Shown one piece after another: positions 1-8,107 of a stretch of 17,594 bases of DNA; the stretch's first letter is position 1, and every line of letters begins with the position of its first letter. The translations under genes and the position numbers were made by a program. Below the pieces are notes generated by a model, which saw only the letters and a list, made by a program, of their open reading frames with translations, searched no databases and was not told where the DNA came from. Origin of the DNA: Flexistipes sp041694215 (GTDB taxonomy: Bacteria > Chrysiogenota > Deferribacteres > Deferribacterales > Flexistipitaceae); the NCBI GenBank assembly GCA_041694215.1, contig JASMTO010000162.1, positions 1 through 17,594 on the forward strand, given 5' to 3'.

Positions 1-112
1 CGGAGGCAAGCCCTGTTTTATTCATTAAATTGTGATTTACCTCAATAAAAATTTCATGAAATTTTTATTGAGGTAAATCACAATTTAATGAATAAAACAG
101 GGCTTGCCTCCG
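1..112. repeat. perfect 112-bp palindrome at window edge (two 56-bp arms, no spacer)
   Basis: Bases 1-56 are the exact reverse complement of bases 57-112, with the centre between 56 and 57 in a small self-complementary core (ATTTCATGAAAT). Homology ends abruptly at 112/113, mirroring exactly the first base of the window. The right arm, read in frame, encodes residues that fit the prephenate dehydratase family just before its conserved YSHP motif, so the right arm is the genuine copy. The left arm carries an antisense copy of the same coding bases and breaks the reading frame with a TAA at 46-48. The simplest reading is a fold-back chimera (snap-back priming during amplification) or an assembly-graph hairpin at a contig end. 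A real biological palindrome is possible but less likely. Confidence 0.95.
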
Positions 113-642
113 ATATAAAGCGGATTTACTCCCACCCCCACGCTATTGCCCAATGTAGAAACTGGCTCAATAAAAACATGCCTCACATACAGATTTTTGA
201 AGTGGAATCGACAGCAAAAGCAGCTGAGATAGCATCTAAGGATGCATCCAGCGCTGCTATTGGCTCTGAAATGGCAGAAATTGTATATTCGTTAAAAGTA
301 GTAAACAGAGGTATAGAGGATTTTTCCAATAATTTTACAAGATTCTTAATCATAGGTGATGTGAAGCCTGAAAAAACAGGAAACGACAAAACATCCATTG
401 TTTTCTCCGTCACACATGAGGCCGGCTCCCTTTATGAAGCACTTAAATCCTTTGCCAAAGCAAATATCAACATGACTAAGATAGAATCCCGCCCTTCTAA
501 GTTAAAAACATGGGAATATGTGTTCTATGTTGATATAGATGGACATATTAATGATGAAATGATAAAACAAGCAATAGATGATTTTGCTTCCCATGTCTCT
601 TTTTTCAAAATATTGGGTTCATATCCAAAGGGGGAAAAATGA
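49..642 (+). CDS. pheA: prephenate dehydratase / P-protein, 3' part (5' end lost at the palindrome)
   Basis: C-terminal part of the enzyme that converts prephenate to phenylpyruvate in phenylalanine synthesis. Numbered from the ATG at 88, the second half of the dehydratase domain shows YSHPHAIAQC (14-23) and the catalytic-type TRF motif (84-86). An ACT regulatory domain follows from about residue 104, with the ESRP phenylalanine-binding motif at 133-136. The ATG at 88 is probably not the true start: the frame stays open upstream to a TAA at 46-48, and the residues encoded from about 57 (including EVNHNLM) still fit the family. A full P-protein has about 280 residues, or about 360 with an N-terminal chorismate mutase domain, so 100-180 residues are missing upstream. 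The stop overlaps the hisC start (ATGA). Whether a chorismate mutase domain was present cannot be seen. Confidence 0.9.
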   Translation, partial: KFHEIFIEVNHNLMNKTGLASDIKRIYSHPHAIAQCRNWLNKNMPHIQIFEVESTAKAAEIASKDASSAAIGSEMAEIVYSLKVVNRGIEDFSNNFTRFLIIGDVKPEKTGNDKTSIVFSVTHEAGSLYEALKSFAKANINMTKIESRPSKLKTWEYVFYVDIDGHINDEMIKQAIDDFASHVSFFKILGSYPKGEK

Positions 643-1739
643 CAGATTTTAAAAAATTGGCTGGAAAAAATATAACAGAATTAATCCCATACAAACCTGG
701 CAAACCAATAAAAGAGCTTGAGAGGGAATTGGGAATTGCTAAAGCTATTAAACTTGCTTCAAACGAAAACCCCTTAGGTGTACCGGAACTAGCTAAAGAA
801 GCTGTGTCAAAGCATCTTGATGAAATGAACTTTTATCCTTACGGCGATGCATTCTACCTGAAACGCAAGCTTGCTTCACTTTTAGAAATAGGGCCGGACA
901 GGCTGTTATTCGGAACAGGCTCAAATGAAATCATTGAGCTGTTAATAAGGACATTCGCAAAGAAAGGGGATTCTATCTTGTCATATTACCCCAGTTTCAG
1001 CGTATATGGGATCATAGCAAAAGCGGCCGGGATAGAATGCAAATGGGTAAAATTAAACGATGACTTTTATGTGGATTTTGACAAAATAAAAGCAAATGTG
1101 GATAAAAATGTCCGAATTGTATTCCTGGCAAATCCTAACAACCCCACAGGCACATACATTTCAGAAGAAGAACTGGAAGATTTTATGGAATTTGTCGATG
1201 AAGATACGATAGTGGCACTTGATGAAGCTTACATGGAGTATGTTGACGCACATGATTTTCCCAACTCTCTCAAATTGATGGATAAATATGATAACCTCCT
1301 CTCCATGAGGACATTTTCAAAAGCTTACGGGCTTGCCGGCTTCCGTGTGGGATACGCTATCGGGCACAAGGACGCAATCGATATGCTGAATCGAGTCAGG
1401 CAACCTTTCAATGTTAATATGGCAGGTCAAATTGCAGCTGAAGCTGCCCTGGATGATAAAGATTTTCTCAGAAAATCAATAAAAAATAACAGAGATGGTA
1501 AGAGATATCTGTATAGTGAATTTGAAAAACTGGGATTACGCTATGTGGAAACCCAGGCAAACTTTATACTTGTGAACGTCGGTGACGGCGAAAAAATATT
1601 CAACGAATTGCTCAAGGAAGGTGTCATTGTGAGGTTTCTTGGTGAAGCTTTAAAAGAGTATATCAGGGTCACAATTGGGACAGGTGAGCAAAATAAAATA
1701 TTTATCAATAAATTAAAAAAAGTACTCGGAGGTACATAA
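639..1739 (+). CDS. hisC: histidinol-phosphate / aromatic aminotransferase, PLP fold type I
   Basis: A 366-residue class I/II PLP-dependent aminotransferase of the HisC family. Visible motifs are SNENPLG (41-47), the NPNNPTGT loop (about 165-172), DEAY (195-198) whose Asp contacts the pyridine nitrogen, TFSKAYGLAG with the probable Schiff-base lysine K228, and the phosphate-binding arginine in GFRVGY (R236). Length is normal for HisC. The ATG overlaps the pheA stop as ATGA, and its own stop overlaps the aroF start (TAATG), which implies translational coupling. No other his gene is visible and the neighbours make phenylpyruvate and 4-hydroxyphenylpyruvate. It may therefore serve as the Phe/Tyr transaminase, alone or besides histidine synthesis; HisC enzymes are known to do both in some bacteria. 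The family call is firm and the substrate is inferred. Confidence 0.9.
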   Translation: MTDFKKLAGKNITELIPYKPGKPIKELERELGIAKAIKLASNENPLGVPELAKEAVSKHLDEMNFYPYGDAFYLKRKLASLLEIGPDRLLFGTGSNEIIELLIRTFAKKGDSILSYYPSFSVYGIIAKAAGIECKWVKLNDDFYVDFDKIKANVDKNVRIVFLANPNNPTGTYISEEELEDFMEFVDEDTIVALDEAYMEYVDAHDFPNSLKLMDKYDNLLSMRTFSKAYGLAGFRVGYAIGHKDAIDMLNRVRQPFNVNMAGQIAAEAALDDKDFLRKSIKNNRDGKRYLYSEFEKLGLRYVETQANFILVNVGDGEKIFNELLKEGVIVRFLGEALKEYIRVTIGTGEQNKIFINKLKKVLGGT

Positions 1740-2758
1740 TGATTATTGTTTTAAAACCTGAAGCTACAAAAGAAAATAGAGATTTTATTATAGACAGACT
1801 TTCCAATCTGGGATTTAAAACACATATATCAGAAGGTGAGGAAAGGACAATAATCGGTGCCATCGGTGATGAGAGGCTTTTGAGGGACAAGCCCTTATCT
1901 TCACTACCTGGCGTTGAAAAAGTTGTTCCCATACTGAAGCCTTATAAATTAGTGAGCAAAGATTTTAAAAAAGAGAATTCTGAAATTAATATAAAAGATG
2001 TGAAAATTGGAGGGAAGCATACCGTAGTAATGGCAGGCCCATGTTCAGTTGAAAACCGTGATATGCTCTTTGAGATTATAGATAAAATTTATGATGCCGG
2101 AGCAAGGGTTTTACGGGGAGGAGCTTTCAAACCCAGGACATCCCCTTATGCATTTCAGGGGCTGGGGGAAGAGGGACTTAAATATCTGAGAGAAGCGGCT
2201 GATTCCAAAAATATGCTTGTGGTTACAGAGCTTATGGACCCCAGGGATATTGATCTTGTTTGTAAATATGCCGATATTATACAAATAGGCGCAAGGAATA
2301 TGCAAAACTTCAGACTGCTAAAGGAAGTAGGCAAATCAGGTCATCCAGTACTGCTCAAAAGGGGCTTGTGCGCGACGATAAAAGAGTTTCTCATGGCAGC
2401 AGAGTATATAGCATCAGAGGGAAATATGGATATTATACTCTGTGAAAGGGGGATACGCTCCTTTGAAACGGAAACACGCAATACACTGGATCTTTCAGCT
2501 ATCCCTGTAATCAAAAGCTCTTCTCACTTACCTATCATAGTGGATCCGAGCCACGGCACAGGCAGACGGGACTGCATAATGCCGATGGCTCAAGCTGCCA
2601 TTGCCGGCGGTGCAGACGGATTAATCATAGAGGTACATCCTAACCCAGCAGAAGCAATGAGTGACGGTGACCAATCGATAACCCCCGACGAATTTGCAAC
2701 ATTAATGAAACGTATAAAGATAATTTCCGCAACTCTTGAAAGGCACCTGGAAGAGTAA
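1739..2758 (+). CDS. aroF: 3-deoxy-7-phosphoheptulonate (DAHP) synthase, AroA-I-beta/KDPS-like type
   Basis: Condenses phosphoenolpyruvate with erythrose 4-phosphate, the first step of the shikimate pathway. The 339 residues fall into an N-terminal ferredoxin-like regulatory domain (about 1-70, as in the Thermotoga-type enzyme) and a TIM barrel. Barrel motifs seen are MAGPCSVE (about 98-105), GGAFKPRTSPYAFQG (about 127-141), LLKRG, the metal-ligand region ILCERGIRSFE, VDPSHGTGRRD and EVHPNP. This architecture belongs to the short AroF class and differs from the larger E. coli-type AroG/F/H and the plant-like class II. The N-terminal domain is the known site of Tyr/Phe feedback in this class; whether it works here cannot be read from sequence. 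The start is a TAATG overlap with hisC, and the stop overlaps the tyrA ATG by one base. Confidence 0.95.
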   Translation: MIIVLKPEATKENRDFIIDRLSNLGFKTHISEGEERTIIGAIGDERLLRDKPLSSLPGVEKVVPILKPYKLVSKDFKKENSEINIKDVKIGGKHTVVMAGPCSVENRDMLFEIIDKIYDAGARVLRGGAFKPRTSPYAFQGLGEEGLKYLREAADSKNMLVVTELMDPRDIDLVCKYADIIQIGARNMQNFRLLKEVGKSGHPVLLKRGLCATIKEFLMAAEYIASEGNMDIILCERGIRSFETETRNTLDLSAIPVIKSSSHLPIIVDPSHGTGRRDCIMPMAQAAIAGGADGLIIEVHPNPAEAMSDGDQSITPDEFATLMKRIKIISATLERHLEE

Positions 2759-3591
2759 TGTTTCATTCTGTTGGGATAATTGGTCTAGGGCTCATAGGAG
2801 GATCACTGGCTAAAGCTTTTAAAAACGCTGGGATGAAAATTTATGGTCTGGATACCGATTTGACCACCCTGAAAGACGCAATAGAAACCGAAATCTTTGA
2901 AGGTTTGACTGACAGTATAGATGAATTTTTGGAGTTTGAAACCGATATTATTTATATTGCAACCCCTGTGCACGCGGCACTGGAGATACTTGAGATTTTA
3001 GCAGAGAAAAAAGTCAAGCGGCTGGTCACGGATGCTTGCAGCACAAAAGTTTCCATTTGCTCCAAAGCTAAAAAGTTAGGCCTCAGATTCTGTGGAGGGC
3101 ATCCCATCGCTGGCAAAGAAGCCTCAGGTTTTAAATATTCCGATCCTTCAATTTTTAAGAATGCCTATCACATACTCACTAAATCTCAAAATGACGCAGA
3201 TACGGACAATCTTAAGAAGATTCACGCGCAAATAGGTATGACTGTTAAAATAATAACCCCTGAAAAACATGATTACATATTTGGTGCAGTTAGTCACTTG
3301 CCTCATATGATATCTTTTCTGCTTATGGAAATGATTATAAATAAAGATAAAAGATTATTTGAATTCACTGGGGGAGGATTTAAAGATTTCACAAGGATAG
3401 CCGCAAGCGATCCGGTAATGTGGAGCGATATATTTATCGACAATAAAAGTAATATGATAGCTTTAATTGATGAATATATCAATTTGCTGAAATCCTGGCA
3501 AAAGGACCTGCGAAACTGTGATAAGAACGCGATTTTCAACAAAATAGAACAGATAAGTAAATACAGGCAGTGTCTTTATGATAAAATTTAA
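2758..3591 (+). CDS. tyrA: prephenate (or arogenate) dehydrogenase
   Basis: Oxidatively decarboxylates prephenate (or arogenate) in tyrosine synthesis. The 277 residues begin with a Rossmann NAD(P) fingerprint, IIGLGLIGGS (7-16). GGHPIAGKEASGF, with the conserved histidine of the substrate site, and VSHLPH on the helical dimerisation domain follow. Length fits a single-domain TyrA with no chorismate mutase fusion and no C-terminal ACT domain, so feedback by tyrosine is not evident from the architecture. The start overlaps the aroF stop (TAATG), and the 3' end overlaps aroA by 14 nt. It shares the operon with aroF, aroA and hisC, consistent with a compact aromatic pathway unit. The choice between prephenate and arogenate, or between NAD and NADP, cannot be made from sequence alone. 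Confidence 0.93.
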   Translation: MFHSVGIIGLGLIGGSLAKAFKNAGMKIYGLDTDLTTLKDAIETEIFEGLTDSIDEFLEFETDIIYIATPVHAALEILEILAEKKVKRLVTDACSTKVSICSKAKKLGLRFCGGHPIAGKEASGFKYSDPSIFKNAYHILTKSQNDADTDNLKKIHAQIGMTVKIITPEKHDYIFGAVSHLPHMISFLLMEMIINKDKRLFEFTGGGFKDFTRIAASDPVMWSDIFIDNKSNMIALIDEYINLLKSWQKDLRNCDKNAIFNKIEQISKYRQCLYDKI

Positions 3592-4864
3592 GAAAGTAAG
3601 TTCCCTGAGAGGGGACGTTATAGTGCCGCCAGATAAGTCCATTACCCACAGGGCTTTTTTATTAGCCCTTATGGCTAAAGGTAAAAGCCTGATAACAAAT
3701 CCTCTTATATCAAGGGATACAATGAGTACGCTGGATGCTGTTTGCAAACTGGGTGCATACGCAGAAAAAGTGAAAGAAGGATATGAAATCATCTCTGAAG
3801 GCTATGAAAATATTCTAGAACCTGAAGATATTATCGACTGTGGAAACTCCGGGACAACTGTACGGCTTATTACAGGAGTCCTTGCTCCAAGAAAAAAATT
3901 TTTTGTTTTGACAGGGGATAAGTCATTAAAAAAGCGCCCAATGGATAGGGTTATCACACCACTGTCTGCATTAAATGCCCATATTTATGGAAGGGAAAAT
4001 AACAAACGTTTGCCGGTCTGTATTTTACCCTCCGAAATGTCCGGTGGCAGTCTGGAAGCACAGGTAAAAAGTGCACAGGTAAAAAGTGCAGTTTTATTAG
4101 CAGCAACCCAGATTAATGATAAAACAACATATTATGAAAACGTAGCCACAAGGAATCATACAGAAATTATGTTGCATCAGTTCGGCTGTGATATAACATC
4201 TGAAAAAGGGTTTATTACAATTTCAGGTGGAAACAGCTTAAAGGCTTCTGATGTTTTTGTCCCGGGGGATTTTTCTTCTGCTGCCTTTTTCATTGCAGCG
4301 GCACTAATATTTAAAAACAGCGAAATTATTTTAAAGGATGTGGGATTAAATGATTCCCGCACAGGATTACTGGATGTGTTAAGAAATTTTGGAGTCAATT
4401 TTGAAACTTACATAAAAAACAACCAAGCAGGTGAGAACTATGGGGATATATATATAAAAAACCAACCGTTTAAAGGTGGTATTATTGCAGGTGATATTAT
4501 AGCAAATATTATAGATGAATGTCCGGTAATCGCGGCACTCGGGCTATTTGCTGAGACACCTGTGGAAATCAGGGATGCTGGTGAATTAAGGGTAAAGGAA
4601 TCGGATAGAATAAAGGCGATGGTTTATAACTTGAGAAGTCTTGGTGCAAAAGTGGAGGAGTATGAAGACGGCCTTAAGGTTTATCCTCTTGGCAAAGTGG
4701 CAACAGATTGTACTTTAAAGTCTTTTGATGATCACAGGATTGCAATGGTTAATATACTTCTTTCAAAGCGGTTTGGTAACATTCCTATTGACGATATCAG
4801 TAGTGTTGATGTATCGTTTCCTGATTTTCTCCCAAACATTGAAAATATAGAGGTAAATTTTTGA
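3578..4864 (+). CDS. aroA: EPSP synthase (3-phosphoshikimate 1-carboxyvinyltransferase)
   Basis: Transfers enolpyruvate from PEP to shikimate 3-phosphate. The 428 residues show the substrate-binding DKSITHR (19-25), GNSGTTVR (89-96), the TGDKSLKKRPMDR loop, the catalytic-site aspartate in IIDECPVIAALG, and ELRVKESDRI near the C terminus. Length matches the family. The SAQVKSAVLLA motif is preceded by an exact 15-nt tandem duplication (4058-4072 and 4073-4087), giving AQVKSAQVKSA at residues 161-171. In most homologues a longer stretch ending in a PVA-like motif comes before a single SAQVKSA. The start lies inside tyrA (14-nt overlap) with only a weak purine-rich stretch ahead of it. The stop overlaps the cmk start. 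Confidence 0.95.
   Translation: MIKFKKVSSLRGDVIVPPDKSITHRAFLLALMAKGKSLITNPLISRDTMSTLDAVCKLGAYAEKVKEGYEIISEGYENILEPEDIIDCGNSGTTVRLITGVLAPRKKFFVLTGDKSLKKRPMDRVITPLSALNAHIYGRENNKRLPVCILPSEMSGGSLEAQVKSAQVKSAVLLAATQINDKTTYYENVATRNHTEIMLHQFGCDITSEKGFITISGGNSLKASDVFVPGDFSSAAFFIAAALIFKNSEIILKDVGLNDSRTGLLDVLRNFGVNFETYIKNNQAGENYGDIYIKNQPFKGGIIAGDIIANIIDECPVIAALGLFAETPVEIRDAGELRVKESDRIKAMVYNLRSLGAKVEEYEDGLKVYPLGKVATDCTLKSFDDHRIAMVNILLSKRFGNIPIDDISSVDVSFPDFLPNIENIEVNF
4058..4087 (+). repeat. 15-nt exact tandem duplication inside aroA
   Basis: The unit GCACAGGTAAAAAGT occurs twice head to tail and is followed by GCA, duplicating five codons (AQVKS) in frame at the conserved SAQVKSA motif of EPSP synthase. 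The reading frame is intact before and after. Confidence 0.9.
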
Positions 4865-5556
4865 TCAGGATCGCAATAGACGGACCAGCAGGGAGTGGAA
4901 AAAGCACTATTTCAAAAATTATCGCAAAGCAAATAGGATATATTTATATTGATACCGGTGCAATGTACAGAGCATGTGCATACCTTGCTATTTTAAAAAA
5001 TTTAAACGATGAAGATTTGATAAAGCTGGTGGACAGTCTCGAAATGAATTTTGAATGGGAAAAAGGTTGCCAAAGGTTAAAGTTATATATCAATAGTGAT
5101 ATTTTAGATGTCACCGAAGCCATAAGAACCCCTGAGGTTTCTGCCCAAGTAAGCCATATAGCTTCAATAAGAGAAGTCAGAGAAATACTTACAAAAAAGC
5201 AACAAAAACTCGCATCTTCAAAAAATGTGGTTATGGATGGCAGAGATATAGGAACGGTTGTTATACCGGATGCAGAAGTGAAAATATTCTTAACTGCATC
5301 TGTGGATGAAAGAGCTAAACGCCGTTTTAAAGAGCTAAAGTCGCTCTACCCGGAAGTATCTTTGGAGAATGTCAAAGCCGACATGATTAAACGAGATGAG
5401 ATGGATACTAAAAGGGATCTGGCACCGTTAAAGAGAGCTCCAGACGCTGTGGAGATCGATACAACAGATAAAAGTATTGAAAATGTTGTTAATGAAATTT
5501 TTGATATAATAAGAAGCAAATACGACAGAATGTCACCACCGGGATTAAAGCAGTGA
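4861..5556 (+). CDS. cmk: cytidylate kinase
   Basis: Phosphorylates CMP and dCMP with ATP. The 231 residues open with IAIDGPAGSGKST (Walker A at 8-16), then YIDTGAMYRA of the NMP-binding region. MDGRDIGTVVIPDAEVKIFLTA and a C-terminal lid-like RDEMDTKRDLAPLKRA followed by EIDTT complete the Cmk pattern. The start is TTG at 4861, overlapping the aroA stop as TTGA. It is supported by a Shine-Dalgarno-like AGAGGT about six bases upstream and by the N terminus aligning with other Cmk proteins. Cmk just downstream of aroA is common in several phyla. The stop overlaps the GTG start of ispH. Confidence 0.95.
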   Translation: MIRIAIDGPAGSGKSTISKIIAKQIGYIYIDTGAMYRACAYLAILKNLNDEDLIKLVDSLEMNFEWEKGCQRLKLYINSDILDVTEAIRTPEVSAQVSHIASIREVREILTKKQQKLASSKNVVMDGRDIGTVVIPDAEVKIFLTASVDERAKRRFKELKSLYPEVSLENVKADMIKRDEMDTKRDLAPLKRAPDAVEIDTTDKSIENVVNEIFDIIRSKYDRMSPPGLKQ

Positions 5557-6401
5557 AAATATACATTGCAGAATATGCCGGCTTTTGTTTCGGTGTGGAA
5601 AGGGCAATCAATATAGTGGAAGAACAAGCTGAAGTAAAAGCAAATGTTCGTACCCTTGGACCAATTATTCACAACCCACAGGTGGTACAAAAATTTGAGA
5701 AATCTGGGGTTAGAGTGGTTAATACACCGGGTGAGCTTGGTGAAAAAGATTCTGTAGTATTACGATCACATGGAATAACAAAAGAAATCTATGAAACGTT
5801 AAAAAAAAACAAAGTGGATATTATTGATGCAACATGCCCTTTTGTTAACAAAGCCCACGAAGAGGCTGCAAGGCTTTCACGAAATGGTTATACAGTGGTT
5901 GTGTTGGGTGAAAAGGACCATCCTGAAGTAAAAGGTATTATCAGTTACATAGAAAATGACTATTTTGTAATTTCCGATGAAACACAAGTAAAAAATATTC
6001 CGCAACGGGAAAAGATTGGTTTAATTGCTCAGACAACACAGGATAAAGACACGTTTGAGCGGGTCAAAGCTGCTTTAAAGGCAAAAGGAGAAAATTTTAA
6101 AGTAGTGAATACTATATGCAATGCCACCACATTGAGACAAAATGCTGCAAAAAAGCTTGCAAAGATTGTTGACTTAATGTTAGTAATTGGAGGCAAGAAC
6201 AGTGGAAATACAACAAGACTGTATAAAATCTGCAAAAATTTATGTAAAAATACATTCCATATTGAAACATCTGCAGAATTAAGTAAAGATATGTTTGACA
6301 ATATAAATAGCGTAGGGATAACTGCTGGAGCAAGTACCCCTGATTTTTTGATAAAAGATGTCATCGAATATATAAATGAGGTAAACAATGCAGGAAAATA
6401 A
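5553..6401 (+). CDS. ispH: 4-hydroxy-3-methylbut-2-enyl diphosphate reductase
   Basis: Last step of the MEP isoprenoid pathway, making IPP and DMAPP from HMBPP with a [4Fe-4S] cluster. The 282 residues carry the three cluster cysteines in their usual settings: C12 in GFCFGV, C95 in ATCPFV and C189 in TICNATTLRQ. SHGI, the HPEV loop and GITAGASTPDFLI also fit. The start is GTG, overlapping the cmk stop (GTGA). The C terminus overlaps rpsA by 14 nt. In some Clostridia ispH and rpsA are fused into one protein, so this overlapping pair looks like the unfused form of the same arrangement. The neighbourhood implies co-transcription with translation and nucleotide genes. Confidence 0.96.
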   Translation: MKIYIAEYAGFCFGVERAINIVEEQAEVKANVRTLGPIIHNPQVVQKFEKSGVRVVNTPGELGEKDSVVLRSHGITKEIYETLKKNKVDIIDATCPFVNKAHEEAARLSRNGYTVVVLGEKDHPEVKGIISYIENDYFVISDETQVKNIPQREKIGLIAQTTQDKDTFERVKAALKAKGENFKVVNTICNATTLRQNAAKKLAKIVDLMLVIGGKNSGNTTRLYKICKNLCKNTFHIETSAELSKDMFDNINSVGITAGASTPDFLIKDVIEYINEVNNAGK

Positions 6402-8094
6402 TGGAAATGCTGAAAATTATGAGACAGACTTGGACATGTTCGAGTCGATGCTAGAGGAAACCCTCTCCAAACCTACTAAGGGAAATATTGTAAAGGGTGC
6501 GGTAGTACAGATTAATGGCAATGATGTTTTAGTGAATATCGGTTTTAAAACAGAAGGGATAATTGATATCTCCGAATTTTATAACGAAAACGGCGAACCG
6601 GAAATAAGTGTTGGTGACGAAGTGGAGGCGGTGATAGCTGCCGAATCCGGAGGCGGAGGTCACGTAAGACTTTCCAAAAAAATGTTGGAATTCCAGGAAA
6701 ATTGGCAAAAATTAAATGACGCCTTTGAAAAGGGAAAGCCAATACCTGTTAAAATTGTAAATTCTAACGATAAAGGTTTCCAGGCAAAATTTGGTGAAGT
6801 CAACGTGTTCATCCTGAATAATCACATTGACCTTAGAAACAGAACCAAAAAACCTGACTTTTATTTGAATAAAATTTTCAATTGCAAAATATTAAAACTT
6901 GATAAACGCAACAAAACTGCGCTTGTTTCAAGAAAATTATACCTTGTTGAATCGCAGGAAGAGGAAAAAAACAAATTCTTTGATTCAGTAAAAGAAGGCG
7001 AAACCCTGAAAGGAACTGTAAAAACAATCAAAAATTATGGAGCTTTTGTCAATTTAGGACCTGTTGACGGATTTCTTCACAAAAACAATATAAGCTGGGG
7101 TGTGGTAAAACATCCGGGCAAAATTCTTGAAATTGATGATCCTGTGGAAGTTAAAGTAATTAATGTAGATAATGAATCTAAGAAAGTAGAAGTGGGAATA
7201 AAACAGTTGACAGAGGATCCATGGCTAAAAGTGCGAGAAAAGTACCCGGTCGGAAGCAGTGTGGAAGGTACAGTCGTTACAAAGAAACGCAAGGGGTATA
7301 TTCTTGAAGTGGAGCCAGGAGTGGATGCTCTTATTCCTAATGAAGAGCTATCATGGGTTAAATCTGAAAAAGTACAGCTAAACAATGGCGACAGAGTCTC
7401 AGGGCAAGTGTTGGATTATGATGATAAAAATAAAAAAATTATTATTTCCCTCAAACTACTGACTGAAAATCCCTGGAATACACTAACAGCAAAACATCCA
7501 GAAGGTTCTGTTGTCAAAGGGAAAATTGTTAACATAACAGACTTCGGATTATTTGTGGATTTCGGTGCTATGATCGACGGATTGATCAGAAAAGATGATA
7601 TTTCCTGGACAAAAAATATAAAAGACTTAAAAGATCTGTTTAATGTCGGTGATGAAATAGAAGCCAAGATATTAAAAATTGATCCCTCAAGGGAAAGAAT
7701 AAGCTTGGGAATCAAGCAGCTTGAAAAGGACCCTTGGAAGGAAGTTGAAAAAATATTACCGGAAGGTAAAGTTGTGGAAGCGGAAGTGTCCGGTGTCATG
7801 AAGGAAGGTATCGAAGTAAAACTCCCCAGGGATATTAAAGGTTTTATCCCTTTGAAGGAGCTGGATATAAACAAACAGACAGCGGAAGAAGATTTTAAGA
7901 TTGGTGATACCCTAAAAGCTGTGATTACAAAAATAGATAAACGTAAAAGAAATGTAATATTATCCATCAAAAAATATAAAGCTGATTCTGAAAAGAGAGA
8001 AGTTAAGGAATATTTGAAACAATTTGACGCAGATGACACATCTTTTAGCCTGGGCAGCCTGATAAAGGACCAGATTAAAAATTTAGATAAGTAA
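6388..8094 (+). CDS. rpsA: 30S ribosomal protein S1
   Basis: RNA-binding ribosomal protein that helps mRNA docking on the 30S subunit. The 568 residues contain six S1 (OB-fold) repeats starting near residues 32, 115, 205, 290, 375 and 460. Repeats 3 to 6 are canonical, with patterns such as GTVKTIKNYGAFVNL in repeat 3 and GKIVNITDFGLFVDF in repeat 5. Repeats 1 and 2 are divergent, as in other full-length S1 proteins where they serve ribosome binding. The first 30 residues are acidic. The ATG at 6388 is preceded by GAGG in the 3' end of ispH, which it overlaps by 14 nt. Only 13 nt separate the stop from the next gene, and no terminator hairpin is visible there. Confidence 0.96.
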   Translation: MQENNGNAENYETDLDMFESMLEETLSKPTKGNIVKGAVVQINGNDVLVNIGFKTEGIIDISEFYNENGEPEISVGDEVEAVIAAESGGGGHVRLSKKMLEFQENWQKLNDAFEKGKPIPVKIVNSNDKGFQAKFGEVNVFILNNHIDLRNRTKKPDFYLNKIFNCKILKLDKRNKTALVSRKLYLVESQEEEKNKFFDSVKEGETLKGTVKTIKNYGAFVNLGPVDGFLHKNNISWGVVKHPGKILEIDDPVEVKVINVDNESKKVEVGIKQLTEDPWLKVREKYPVGSSVEGTVVTKKRKGYILEVEPGVDALIPNEELSWVKSEKVQLNNGDRVSGQVLDYDDKNKKIIISLKLLTENPWNTLTAKHPEGSVVKGKIVNITDFGLFVDFGAMIDGLIRKDDISWTKNIKDLKDLFNVGDEIEAKILKIDPSRERISLGIKQLEKDPWKEVEKILPEGKVVEAEVSGVMKEGIEVKLPRDIKGFIPLKELDINKQTAEEDFKIGDTLKAVITKIDKRKRNVILSIKKYKADSEKREVKEYLKQFDADDTSFSLGSLIKDQIKNLDK

Positions 8095-8107
8095 ACAAAT
8101 ACGCAAA

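Noticed and set aside
1..112. Telomere-like or hairpin end of a linear replicon
   Set aside because: The right arm is coding sequence of a housekeeping gene that continues seamlessly into the operon. An artefact explains it more simply, though the sequence alone cannot exclude other causes.
3463..3792. Minus-strand open frame across the tyrA-aroA junction
   Set aside because: It overlaps two confidently assigned genes and has no family features.
7416..8039. Long open frame antisense to rpsA (207 codons)
   Set aside because: It is the complement of a well-conserved S1 gene, has no recognisable domain and lacks a plausible ribosome binding site. Antisense frames of this size are expected in AT-rich coding DNA.
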